Of a stretch of DNA of 64,000 nt, positions 17,405-26,092 are shown piece after piece (within the stretch, counting starts at the first letter, position 1; each line of letters begins with the position of its first letter). The notes beneath the pieces are model-generated. The model ran no database searches and was not told the origin of the DNA. It saw only the letters and a program-made list of their open reading frames with translations. Position numbers and translations under genes: made by a program. Source of the stretch: Pseudobacteriovorax sp. (GTDB lineage: Bacteria > Bdellovibrionota_B > Oligoflexia > Oligoflexales > Oligoflexaceae); the NCBI GenBank assembly GCA_013215145.1, contig JABSRP010000010.1, forward strand, positions 248,001-312,000, in the 5' to 3' direction.

Positions 17405-18448
17405 CTAAAGACTGGCGGTGGTCTCTTGCTTGCCAGTTTTGCCACGTTTTTTCTTACCCAATTCGATAAATTTCGAAGTTCCGTGCCAATGCATAGCAGT
17501 GGAAATAATATTTTCGAGGCTTGAGGAGCTTGGTTGAAACTTCAAAACCTCTTTCATTTGAGTGCAATCAGAATAAAGAACAGCCGGATCTCCCAGGCGC
17601 CGTTTTTCAAAACTAAAGGGAACCGATTGCTTGCTTTGTTTCTCAACCTCTCGAATCACCTCGAGGTTGGAGACCCCTTTACCCGTACCTAGATGAAACT
17701 GAAGCTTCACCCCTTCGGGCTGTGCCATGAGGTATTGAGCGGCGATTAAATGACCCTTAGCAAGATCAGAGACATGGATGTAGTCACGAATACAGGTGCC
17801 GTCTGGCGTATCAAAATCATTACCGAAAACTTTTAATGGAGCGCCCCCCATGACCGACGAGATCACATTGGGAATCAAGTGAGTTTCCGGGTCATGCTTT
17901 TCACCTATAGTACCGGAAGAGTGGGCTCCACAAGCGTTAAAATATCGTAATGCCACGGAGGATATTCCATGAGCAAAGGCATAGTCTTCCAGAAGGAACT
18001 CCGCCATGAGCTTAGATTTTCCATACGGATTCATTGGTTTTTTTGTGTCATTCTCTGATAGAGGTAGTTTGTCAGGTTGACCAAACACGGCACAACTTGA
18101 AGAGAAGACTAAGACTGGTTTTTTCCGAGCTTTATGAATAACCTCTAAAAGACCGTGCACACCAAGGACATTATTTGAAAAGTACTTTCCCGGAGCGGTC
18201 ATAGATTCGCCCACAAGTGCAAAAGCTGCAAAATGAAAAATGGCATCTGGCTCAAAGTCTCGGAGGACCTGCTCGAGATGAACAAAGTCTAGTAAATCAC
18301 CCTTGACGAAAGCACATTGCGGATGCAACAGCTCACGATGCCCTGTACTTAGATTATCAAATGCCAGGCAAGTATGACCTTCCGCTATAGCCTCGTAAAT
18401 AAAATGCGAACCTATATAGCCAGCACCACCGATGACTAGAAACTTCAT
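17405..18448 (-). CDS. galE: UDP-glucose 4-epimerase
   Basis: GalE interconverts UDP-glucose and UDP-galactose for surface polysaccharides. The 347-residue protein has the Rossmann motif GGAGYIGS (residues 7-14), FDNLSTGH, the serine region VFSSSCAVFG, and the catalytic YGKSK. Further family motifs are ALRYFNACGA and GTCIRDYIHVSDLA. The start is set at ATG 18448, which follows the upstream lipoprotein stop by one base and has GAGGGG seven bases before it; an open frame continues five codons further. The C-terminal tail is basic (LGKKKRGKTGKQ). It is last in a seven-gene leftward run. Confidence 0.96.
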   Translation of the reverse strand: MKFLVIGGAGYIGSHFIYEAIAEGHTCLAFDNLSTGHRELLHPQCAFVKGDLLDFVHLEQVLRDFEPDAIFHFAAFALVGESMTAPGKYFSNNVLGVHGLLEVIHKARKKPVLVFSSSCAVFGQPDKLPLSENDTKKPMNPYGKSKLMAEFLLEDYAFAHGISSVALRYFNACGAHSSGTIGEKHDPETHLIPNVISSVMGGAPLKVFGNDFDTPDGTCIRDYIHVSDLAKGHLIAAQYLMAQPEGVKLQFHLGTGKGVSNLEVIREVEKQSKQSVPFSFEKRRLGDPAVLYSDCTQMKEVLKFQPSSSSLENIISTAMHWHGTSKFIELGKKKRGKTGKQETTASL

Positions 18449-18449
18449 G

Positions 18450-18824
18450 CTAACGCCCCTCATCTATAGAAGGTTTTGTAGTATCATTGTCCGATGTCTC
18501 GGGTTCTTTGACTTTCTCGGAATCCTCAGAGTCTTCAGTATCTTCCTCTGTTTCGGAAGCTTCAGGTTCGAGTTCTTCCTGATCTATGGCTAATTTTTCC
18601 GAATAAGGCCCCGCAACACCTAATTGTAGCCACTGAATATCTGTCGATTGACAATGACATCCGGTACCTTTAAATGGATCTAAAATGATTTGATGTAATC
18701 CGCTACGATCTTCACAAAAGAGACGGCATATCTGAATATCTCGATGAGATAATTTAGTTTGACAGGAAAACAAGAAGCCCATAATTATGACAAGCTTAAT
18801 CCCTAAAGCATGTTTCCAATTCAT
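18450..18824 (-). CDS. Small lipoprotein with acidic tail
   Basis: A 124-residue product with a lipoprotein signal (LVIIMGFLFSC, lipobox FFSC-type at Cys21). A middle region has four cysteines (ICRLFC and GCHCQ), and the C-terminal third is very rich in Glu, Asp and Ser. No family is recognised. The cysteines could form disulphides in the periplasm, and the tail is probably disordered. It ends one base before galE and begins 18 bases after the ureohydrolase gene, so it is part of the leftward operon. Confidence 0.7.
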   Translation of the reverse strand: MNWKHALGIKLVIIMGFLFSCQTKLSHRDIQICRLFCEDRSGLHQIILDPFKGTGCHCQSTDIQWLQLGVAGPYSEKLAIDQEELEPEASETEEDTEDSEDSEKVKEPETSDNDTTKPSIDEGR

Positions 18825-18842
18825 TTAATACCCGCAGTTAAT

Positions 18843-19889
18843 TCAACTTAAATACTTTAATGCGTTGGATTTTGCTACAACACCACAAAGCTTGTACAAA
18901 ACTCTTGCGCCAACATTTGCATCCCAATCATCGTTTCCAGGCACAATTTCACATAGATCAAAGCCGATGACTTGCTTACCATTCTTGTCAAGGAGCTCTA
19001 ACAACATCATAGCCTCCGAGAAACTCATTCCCCCAGGCACAGGTGTCCCCGTTGATGGACAAAGAGCAGGATCCAGACCGTCAATATCAAATGATACATA
19101 TACATACTTTGGAAGTTTTTTGACAGCCTGTTCTAAGGCAGACAAAAGACTAGCATTCCATCGTTCCAAAGTGATCTGTCGATCATAGATCGTGTGAACC
19201 CTCTCGGATTCTTTAGCCAGCTGGTATTCCTCTCTCGAAAAGTCTCTGATTCCGATAGAAAGTAACAAACTCATATGATTGCAGTTGGCTAGGACGTTAT
19301 ACATGATGGAGGCATGAGAGTGCTCGAAACCTTCATAAGCCTTTCTTAGATCATGATGAGCATCAATATGCAAGATTCCGAAGTCGTCAAACCTTTGGTT
19401 GAGAGCTTTAAGCAAACCAAATGGAGCGCTATGATCTCCCCCCAATACTCCTGGAATTTTTCCACCATCAAGAATGGAATGTGCCACGTCTTCTACGGCA
19501 GTATTGAGTTTTGAACTGATACGATTAACCCGATCTAAGGTATTTGGGTCGGGAGTCTCACCGACCTCGTAAGACGACATCACTGACTTTGCAAGTTTTT
19601 TGCCCTCGGCATTCCATTCAGACCAACTTGAATCTGGTTTACCCAAGTTGATACCGACTTTATAAGCTTCTCCAAACTCTGGATCAAAAAGATCCAATTG
19701 ATGGCTCGCTTGAATCAAGCTGTGCGGGGCGAGAGAGGCTCCGGATCCATATGAAGTCGTGACTTCAAACGGTACAGGGATGATGACAATTCCCGCGTAA
19801 TCTTCTGGAATGGAAGCACCAAATATGCCGGCATCGGCTGGTGGCGGTAGTCCCCGATCAAGTAGGGCGATCTGATCAAGATGGTTCAA
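18843..19889 (-). CDS. Agmatinase/arginase-family ureohydrolase
   Basis: The 348-residue protein carries the binuclear manganese motifs of the ureohydrolase family: GGDHSAPFG, HIDAHHDLR and SFDIDGLDP, with a downstream glutamate in GFDLCEIVPG. Family members cleave guanidino substrates (agmatine, arginine, formiminoglutamate or guanidinobutyrate) to urea or formamide. The extended N-terminal region (about 100 residues before GGDH) and the GTPVPGG loop are more like agmatinase-type enzymes, but the substrate cannot be fixed from sequence. It overlaps the upstream thioredoxin-lipoprotein gene by four bases, indicating coupled translation in the leftward operon. Confidence 0.87.
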   Translation of the reverse strand: MNHLDQIALLDRGLPPPADAGIFGASIPEDYAGIVIIPVPFEVTTSYGSGASLAPHSLIQASHQLDLFDPEFGEAYKVGINLGKPDSSWSEWNAEGKKLAKSVMSSYEVGETPDPNTLDRVNRISSKLNTAVEDVAHSILDGGKIPGVLGGDHSAPFGLLKALNQRFDDFGILHIDAHHDLRKAYEGFEHSHASIMYNVLANCNHMSLLLSIGIRDFSREEYQLAKESERVHTIYDRQITLERWNASLLSALEQAVKKLPKYVYVSFDIDGLDPALCPSTGTPVPGGMSFSEAMMLLELLDKNGKQVIGFDLCEIVPGNDDWDANVGARVLYKLCGVVAKSNALKYLS

Positions 19890-21427
19890 TTTAATTTGAC
19901 CTCTTTAAAGAAACGCTGGCAAATAGAATTCCCCTCAGTCCTAGCAATACACTCCTGACGATTCCTATCAAACTCAAGAGCAAGCTTCTTGTGTTTCATC
20001 CAAGGCTTGATAGCTTCTACCACTTTGGTAGCTCGAAGCATGTTTCGACCTCGAAAACCGTCTGGCAGTCTAAGAGCCAAGTCAAAAAACTCTCGCGTAA
20101 GACCAACAACATAATCCACCTCGCTATCCTTAGCGACGCGGACAGTTAGTAAGATATCTCGCGCTACCCATTCCATTCGAGTCGCTCGCCCTTTTGCAGA
20201 CTTTCTAGCGGTTCGTGACCATTTTCGCGCGGCCTTGAGATCTCCTTTTTTCTCAGCTAATCGAGCTAGACCCGACTGGTAATACCATGGAGTATTTGTC
20301 TGGGTGATTTCCTTTTTTAGCAAGCTTTCGGCTCTTTCGTACTCTTCAATTTCTCCCATTAAAAAGGCGGCGCCAGAAACAACGGCATGCCTTTGGAAAT
20401 CAGATTGCGCTGTGGTATCAGCCTTAGCGACGGCCTGCATGATATCGTCTTTGATACTCTGAGGAATCAATGTTGTATTGGAAAACTTTCGATGCAAGTC
20501 CAAGGCTGGAAAATGGGACCACAAGCGAGTATCAATGGATATTGATGGACTTTTTTGAAGAAACAAAGCAGCTTCCAACCATTTTGCGCTATAGGCATCA
20601 ATCTTAGATCGATTATCCGCAGCGAGCTGTTCGATGGTTTTTGCCCCGAACTTCGTAATGAAGGCTCTATTTGCAAGGATAGTTTCATTTGTTTTCAAAA
20701 CCTGTTCGAGCATGGACTCGCCCAGTTTGGCATCAAAGGCGTCCTTTAGCTCCTCTTTATTTTCCGATACCAGTCTCAAATAAGCCGCACCAAACATAGA
20801 TTTGGTTACTGCTAAAGAGTCCGGCACCCCTTGAAATAGCTTTGCCAATACTTGAATTCGTTGAGCCTTGGACATTTGACTGTCAGGTAGATAATCCCAA
20901 CTTATGATACCAAGACTGAGCCATTCTTTTTCCGATAGCTTCTGACTTTCGGCTCGCGAGATGAGTTGCTCAAGACTTGAAGGTGACTCTTTCACAGATG
21001 CCACCACCGTGGTGAACTCAGCAATGTTCATGGTTTCACTCAGTCTCAGCAATTCATTGCGATTACCATCTAAGATAATCACTGTAGGATATCCACTGGC
21101 CTTAAATGTTTCACCCCAAATCTGAGCCCTTTCAGTATCTCCATCAAGATAAACAGGCACAAATCCAGCCATAAGGTTTTTAAATTCAGGCTGACTGAAT
21201 ACCTGCTGCTTTAGTTCGTTACACGGAGGACACCAGACTGCCCCCCAGTACAAAAATACGAGTTCGTTACCTTCTTTTGCAACATCGAAGGCTTCCTCTA
21301 CCCCTCCTGCAAACCAGATCGACTCCTTTTCCGACTCAACGGAATCAGTCGCCTTATCGTCGCCCGTAGAGACACAGGAAAGGTTTAAACCGTAGAAAAA
21401 AATAAAGACAAAAAGAAATCGAAGCAT
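19886..21427 (-). CDS. Thioredoxin-domain lipoprotein with helical C-terminus
   Basis: The 513-residue product has a lipoprotein signal (FVFIFFYGLNLSC), so it is anchored in the envelope. Residues ~40-140 form a thioredoxin fold with the active site WCPPC and the cis-proline loop SGYPTVIIL. The remaining ~370 residues are mainly helical, with tetratricopeptide-like segments such as YQSGLARLAEKKGDLKAARK. A periplasmic disulphide reductase or chaperone that recruits partners through the repeats is a reasonable inference. It begins eight bases after pheA and overlaps the ureohydrolase start by four bases. Confidence 0.85.
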   Translation of the reverse strand: MLRFLFVFIFFYGLNLSCVSTGDDKATDSVESEKESIWFAGGVEEAFDVAKEGNELVFLYWGAVWCPPCNELKQQVFSQPEFKNLMAGFVPVYLDGDTERAQIWGETFKASGYPTVIILDGNRNELLRLSETMNIAEFTTVVASVKESPSSLEQLISRAESQKLSEKEWLSLGIISWDYLPDSQMSKAQRIQVLAKLFQGVPDSLAVTKSMFGAAYLRLVSENKEELKDAFDAKLGESMLEQVLKTNETILANRAFITKFGAKTIEQLAADNRSKIDAYSAKWLEAALFLQKSPSISIDTRLWSHFPALDLHRKFSNTTLIPQSIKDDIMQAVAKADTTAQSDFQRHAVVSGAAFLMGEIEEYERAESLLKKEITQTNTPWYYQSGLARLAEKKGDLKAARKWSRTARKSAKGRATRMEWVARDILLTVRVAKDSEVDYVVGLTREFFDLALRLPDGFRGRNMLRATKVVEAIKPWMKHKKLALEFDRNRQECIARTEGNSICQRFFKEVKLN

Positions 21428-21435
21428 AATCTTTC

Positions 21436-22278
21436 CTAAAAGCTTTGATGACGGTATGTGCCCAGCACTTTTACCATTGTAGTGATCTCTTGTAAGTGTT
21501 TTATAGCATTGAATACCGGCATATTAAAATAATCACCAACAATATCAAGATGAAAATGATACCTCCAAGGGCTACTTTTTACGGGACGCGATTGAATTTT
21601 TGACAAGTCAATATCCCTAATAGCAAATACACTAAGGCACTTATGTAAGCAACCTGGAGTATTTTTCAAAGCAAAAACTACCGAAGTCTTATGAGTCGAT
21701 TTCAGCGGACCGTCAGTGGATTTTTTCAGTTTTTTCATCTTCTCAATGACAAAAATTCGTGTGACATTTTTTTTGCTATCTTCAATGGAACTTTTCAATA
21801 CATTTAGACCATACTCCTCACCAGCATGAGAGCCTGCAATGGCTGCAATAGAATCCGACTGCTTTTCCGCAACAAACCGGGCTGCCCCAGCTGTATCAAA
21901 ATAAGGAACGATCTTTACCTGTTTGCGACTTAAGAATTTTTGACATTGTCCCAGAGCCTGTGGGTGGGAGTACACCGTATCAATCTTACGTAAACTAGCG
22001 CCTTCAATTGCCAGTAAACTGTGATTCACTCGCAGGATATGTTCTCCACCTATCCAGACTTTATGAGCCAGTAAATTATCGTAGTTTTCGTAAATACTAC
22101 CCGCCACCGAGTTCTCGATGGGAATCATCCCATACTTAATCTGACCAGATTCCACGGCCTTAAAAACCTTTTCAAAACTCTCAAAAGGCACTGTTTCAAT
22201 GGATTGTTTGGCATGATACTCCTGAGCCGCTTTTTCGCTATAAGCGCCCTTAATACCTTGAAACCCAACTTTGATCAT
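21436..22278 (-). CDS. pheA: Prephenate dehydratase
   Basis: PheA converts prephenate to phenylpyruvate, the committed step to phenylalanine. The 280-residue monofunctional form starts MIKVGFQGIKGAYSEKAA. It has IPIENSVAGSIYENYDNLL and HPQALGQC, and NVTRIFVIEK in place of the usual TRF motif. A C-terminal ACT domain (SVVFALKNTPGCLHKCLSVF, then IQSRPVKSSPWRYHFHLD) provides phenylalanine feedback control. No chorismate mutase domain is fused. The start is ATG 22278, with GGAGAG upstream; the ligA stop ends two bases before it. An open frame extends further upstream but overlaps ligA. Confidence 0.95.
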   Translation of the reverse strand: MIKVGFQGIKGAYSEKAAQEYHAKQSIETVPFESFEKVFKAVESGQIKYGMIPIENSVAGSIYENYDNLLAHKVWIGGEHILRVNHSLLAIEGASLRKIDTVYSHPQALGQCQKFLSRKQVKIVPYFDTAGAARFVAEKQSDSIAAIAGSHAGEEYGLNVLKSSIEDSKKNVTRIFVIEKMKKLKKSTDGPLKSTHKTSVVFALKNTPGCLHKCLSVFAIRDIDLSKIQSRPVKSSPWRYHFHLDIVGDYFNMPVFNAIKHLQEITTMVKVLGTYRHQSF

Positions 22279-22279
22279 T

Positions 22280-24196
22280 CTACTCTCCAAGTTTTTTCGA
22301 AAGTTGAGACTCATCCCAAATAGGGATACCAAGAGACTTGGCTTTCACAAATTTACTTGAACTCGATTCACTGTCGTTTGTGACTAAAGCGAAGGTATTT
22401 TTCGAAACAGACGACGCTACCAGTCCCCCTGCCTCTTTTATACTTTTTGCAATCTCATTTCTTGATTTGGATAAGGTTCCCGTGATCACAAACGTTTTCC
22501 CAGTTATCTCAGACTCATTTTTGCGCTTCATTTGAGTCACTACCGGGGTCACTCCGTTATCCAACATGCCCTCAATGAGCCAGGACTTTTCCTCTAGCCC
22601 ACTTACAACCTGGCTGGCCGTTTTCTCAGCAAAACCGTCCACGGCGACAAGTTCATCAGTGGTTAATTCTTGGATAGCGTTTAAACTCGGATGGATAGTC
22701 AAAAGTTTCTCCCAAGAGGTAAGCCCCATACCTTCGATCCCGATTCCCAATAAGAATCGACTAAGGGGAAGATGTTTCGACTTTTGAATATTCGCATAAA
22801 GTTTCTTAGCCATTTTTTCCTTGGTCAGAGGCAGTGTCAACAGGTCTTCTTTCGTCAGTCGGTATATATCGATCGGATTCTCGACTAGTCCAAGATCAAT
22901 CAAAGATTGGAGGCGTTTTTCACTCAAATCCTCAATCTCGACAGATTTAATCCAATTCAGAATCGTCCCAATCTGCTGCGCAGGACAGCTATCAACATTC
23001 ATGCATTTTAGTCTGACGCCGTCATACTCTAACTCTGTACCACAAGAGGGGCAGGTTTTTGGCCACGAATACTGTCCCTCTTTGGGTTTAACAACCCGTA
23101 AAAACTTTGGGATAACTTCTCCCGAACGAACAATTTCAATATGATCCCCAGCCTTTAAATTGTAAGTGACCACATGCTGAGCATTGTGCAGAGTAACGTT
23201 CGTGATCTCTGCTCCGCTCAAGACCACTGGCTCAATGACTGCTACCGGAGTCACGACACCTCGTCTCGAAGTCGCCCAGGTGATATGACTAATTTTGGAT
23301 TCAGCCGTTGCGCCTTGCCATTTAAATGACATCTTGTAGCGAGGATGGTGCGAGGTCTGGCCCATTTCCTGATGCAACATACGTTCTTCAAATGAGAAAA
23401 CAGCTCCGTCCATACCAATTTCTGAATCTGATAACTGTTGCTGGACCTCATTCAAAAAGGCCTCAACAGATTTATCAGACTTAAGCAATTTAGGGCCCGG
23501 CAAGGATATTCCTAGGGACTCCAAAAAGGCAAACATTTCTGTTTCCCGATCAAATTCCATATCATCAGAGAGGATTTCGAAGCCAAGAAAGTTAAAGTAT
23601 AGAGCCAGGTTTTGATGATTTTTCCGCCCCAAAACTCCCGCCACGATGTTTCTCGGGTTAGAGGGTCGCTCCAAGCCACGACTAAGCATTTCCGTAACCA
23701 AGTCCGAAAAACGGCTTTCGCTACAAAACAGCTCTCCTCGAATCTCCATATTCCAAGGTTTCGATAACGTGTTGGGGATATCAGCGACCCACCTTATCTT
23801 ATCGGTTACATCTTCACCTAGGCGGCCATTACCTCGAGTTTTGGCCAGCTTTAGAACTCCATTTTCGTATACGATACTCAAACTGTTCCCATCGATTTTC
23901 CATGTTCCAACAATGGGGCGGTTGTCACGCCATGAAGACAGCTCCTCTGGTTTATAAGTTTTTTGGAGCGATAGCATAGGTGCTTGATGGGCGACCTTGT
24001 TTGCGCCTGATGAAGATTCTGAACCAACCTCGCCCAAAAATGGATGGTTCGGATCTATCTTACGTAGCTCAGTTTCTAATTTGTCATATTTCTGATCGCT
24101 AACAATAGGACGGCCTTGATAGTATGCCTCTCGATAGGTGATCAAGTCCCTCACGAGAGTTGCCAAGGCATTAGGTTTGCCATTCTCATTCAGCAT
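22280..24196 (-). CDS. ligA: NAD-dependent DNA ligase
   Basis: LigA seals nicks using NAD+. The 638 residues contain an N-terminal Ia domain (YREAYYQGRPIVSDQKYD), the adenylation motif KIDG with Lys100, an OB fold, and a Cys4 zinc finger (CPSCGTEL and CMNVDSCPAQQ). Helix-hairpin-helix repeats (LGIGIEGMG) and a C-terminal BRCT domain (GKTFVITGTLSKSRNEI) follow. It is somewhat shorter than the usual ~670 residues. Several otherwise conserved stretches differ: KIDGNSLS rather than KLDGLA, and NPRNIVAGVLGRKN rather than NPRNAAAGSLRQ. It could be a second, divergent ligase. The TPMT-like gene ends 11 bases upstream. Confidence 0.93.
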   Translation of the reverse strand: MLNENGKPNALATLVRDLITYREAYYQGRPIVSDQKYDKLETELRKIDPNHPFLGEVGSESSSGANKVAHQAPMLSLQKTYKPEELSSWRDNRPIVGTWKIDGNSLSIVYENGVLKLAKTRGNGRLGEDVTDKIRWVADIPNTLSKPWNMEIRGELFCSESRFSDLVTEMLSRGLERPSNPRNIVAGVLGRKNHQNLALYFNFLGFEILSDDMEFDRETEMFAFLESLGISLPGPKLLKSDKSVEAFLNEVQQQLSDSEIGMDGAVFSFEERMLHQEMGQTSHHPRYKMSFKWQGATAESKISHITWATSRRGVVTPVAVIEPVVLSGAEITNVTLHNAQHVVTYNLKAGDHIEIVRSGEVIPKFLRVVKPKEGQYSWPKTCPSCGTELEYDGVRLKCMNVDSCPAQQIGTILNWIKSVEIEDLSEKRLQSLIDLGLVENPIDIYRLTKEDLLTLPLTKEKMAKKLYANIQKSKHLPLSRFLLGIGIEGMGLTSWEKLLTIHPSLNAIQELTTDELVAVDGFAEKTASQVVSGLEEKSWLIEGMLDNGVTPVVTQMKRKNESEITGKTFVITGTLSKSRNEIAKSIKEAGGLVASSVSKNTFALVTNDSESSSSKFVKAKSLGIPIWDESQLSKKLGE

Positions 24197-24207
24197 GTTT
24201 TACCTTT

Positions 24208-24819
24208 TTATTTCTTTTGCCAGATAACTAGACTTTCTTCTTCAACAACCTTAGGTTCTTCATGATTGGGAAAGGTCTCCCAAGTCACCAAGCGAAATCC
24301 GCCTCGAAAAAGATCTCCTACTGCCGACTCCGATAAGGCAAACGGTGGGCCTTGATCAGGTCTTAGGTTCACCTTGGCGAAAAGGATCCCTGCAAAAAAA
24401 CCTCCGGGATTTAATTGGTCCTGCATGGACTTGATATAGGCGACCCTAAGGTCTTTTGGCAGAGCGCAGAGCATGGCACGATCGAAGACTATATCGAAAG
24501 GATCCATAGCCGGAAGTTGAAACGCATCCGCGGTGGATAAGGTCAGGTTTTTAATCGCCCCATAGGCTTCTTCGGCTTGCTCGATGGCTTGCTCAACGAT
24601 ATCAAAACCGTGAACTGCATAGCCAACTTTAGCAAGGTAAGCGGCATCATGAGCCAGTCCGCAGCCTGGTACGAGAACACGACCAGTCGATTGATGTGCT
24701 TCTACCTTTAATCGCCTTAGAAGTGTCGGCATCAAAGGATGACCACCACCCAAATCCCAGCCTGTTTGGCCTACTTTCCAGCGTTTTGCCCATTCTGCTT
24801 TATTGCTTTGATGTTCCAT
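24208..24819 (-). CDS. Thiopurine S-methyltransferase-like SAM methyltransferase
   Basis: This 203-residue protein has the TPMT-type pattern: AEWAKRWKVGQTGWDLGGGH at the N-terminus, the SAM-binding loop VLVPGCGLAHDAAYLA, an acidic residue in VHGFDIVEQAI, and DIVFDRAMLCALPKDLR. Bacterial members methylate thiols, halides, tellurite or other small nucleophiles, so the substrate is open. The start is ATG 24819 with GGAGG nine bases away; the frame runs on to 24852 but lacks a better site. It is first in the leftward run of ligA, pheA and others. Confidence 0.85.
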   Translation of the reverse strand: MEHQSNKAEWAKRWKVGQTGWDLGGGHPLMPTLLRRLKVEAHQSTGRVLVPGCGLAHDAAYLAKVGYAVHGFDIVEQAIEQAEEAYGAIKNLTLSTADAFQLPAMDPFDIVFDRAMLCALPKDLRVAYIKSMQDQLNPGGFFAGILFAKVNLRPDQGPPFALSESAVGDLFRGGFRLVTWETFPNHEEPKVVEEESLVIWQKK

Positions 24820-24958
24820 AGATCCTCCGCGTTTCAGAAGTGAGTATGGCACTAGCTAGTGAAAAAACCAACGAATCGATGTATGGTTAGTCTCAACTTC
24901 AACAACCACACGACGACAATGTCAATGTGTATGGCAATTCGGCAAAAACGAGGCCCTT

Positions 24959-26074
24959 ATGACCCTAGTTCTACGTACCTTTTTGATTCTCGGACTGTTC
25001 ATATTTTGTAAATCGGCTCTTGCTATAGATGCCAAGCTTAAAATTGGCGTAGTTTTGCCGCGCACTGGAGCCATGAGCCCCATTGGCGAAGAGCTTCAGA
25101 GGGGAATCACTGTCGCTTTTAATCGGATCAAGTCTAACCCGAAAAGCCGTATTGCCAAAAATCTACAAATCGTTTTTGTCGATGATAAAGGAACCAGCGA
25201 AGGCGCTATAAAAGCTACCGAGGAACTTATTCTACGTCATCGAGTACATGCTATTATTGGCTCTGTTTCCAATTCCATCAATGATACGATCTCAGATATC
25301 GTCGCCAGCCGACAGAAGACTATGGTCCTACCCATAGCCTCAAGAGAGATATTAGCGAAGAGTAAAAACTTTTTTTCCGTGGCCACTGACTTTGAGACTC
25401 AAGGAAAAAATCTCGGCACCTTTGCAAGCAGTAGAATCAAGTCTAATAAGATATTTATCATTGTTAGGAAGGACGAACCTGAGGAACGACTTCTCGCCGA
25501 TGCATTTAGTAAAGGGTACAAGGCACGTTCTGGTAAGTCTCCTGAAACCCTTGAGGTGGAATCTTTTGAGTCTGTTGATGCTAGCATCGCTAGACGCATG
25601 CAAAATGCAGCCGTGTTTATACCCGCCTCTATATCTGAGTCAGCCCCTTTACTTCAGCGTTTTGAAGGTAAATCATCGCCTAAAATTATTGGGAGCGAAT
25701 TATGGGAAACCGCAGTACCGCCTAATGCCATTGTAGATGGTGGTCTCGAAGTGTACTACCATGCTCCCTACTCCATTGGCTCTCCTCACTCGGCTCTACA
25801 GGCCTTTGTTAGTAGTTTTAAGGATGCCTACAACAAGCAACCTAGCTCCATAGCCTTCGCAGGATACGAGTCATTCAACACTATTGTCTATGCTTATACT
25901 CGAGTTAAATCTAACCGAACGAGCCCAATTGTTCAGTATTTGAAGTCCGCAAAAAAGCTGCCTAGCCTATCAGGCCCAGCGAGTATTGGTCCCAGTCGAT
26001 TTTCACGCAAACCTATTTCTGTGGAAACCTTCACCAAATCCGGACCAAAATATGTTACAAAGATAGGGCCTTAA
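24959..26074 (+). CDS. Periplasmic binding protein, branched-chain amino acid type
   Basis: The 371-residue protein has a signal peptide (LILGLFIFCKSALA), then a type I periplasmic-binding fold similar to LivJ/Peripla_BP_6. It opens KIGVVLPRTGAMSPIGEEL, and the helix GITVAFNRI and the sequence IIGSVSNSINDTISD fit the first lobe. FAGYESFNTIVYAYTR and FTKSGPKYVTKIG fit the end of the fold. Such proteins bind amino acids, amides or other small molecules for ABC import or as sensors. No permease or ATPase genes of this type are near, so a role as an orphan receptor or an outer-membrane-linked regulator (LpoA-like) is possible. Confidence 0.8.
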   Translation: MTLVLRTFLILGLFIFCKSALAIDAKLKIGVVLPRTGAMSPIGEELQRGITVAFNRIKSNPKSRIAKNLQIVFVDDKGTSEGAIKATEELILRHRVHAIIGSVSNSINDTISDIVASRQKTMVLPIASREILAKSKNFFSVATDFETQGKNLGTFASSRIKSNKIFIIVRKDEPEERLLADAFSKGYKARSGKSPETLEVESFESVDASIARRMQNAAVFIPASISESAPLLQRFEGKSSPKIIGSELWETAVPPNAIVDGGLEVYYHAPYSIGSPHSALQAFVSSFKDAYNKQPSSIAFAGYESFNTIVYAYTRVKSNRTSPIVQYLKSAKKLPSLSGPASIGPSRFSRKPISVETFTKSGPKYVTKIGP

Positions 26075-26092
26075 TTTTTTGGGAGCCATTTC

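Noticed and set aside
17393..17450. CTGGC/GCCAG stem followed by TTTT as terminator for the DsbD-like gene
   Set aside because: The stem is only five bases with a long loop and lies inside the galE coding end, so it is weak evidence.
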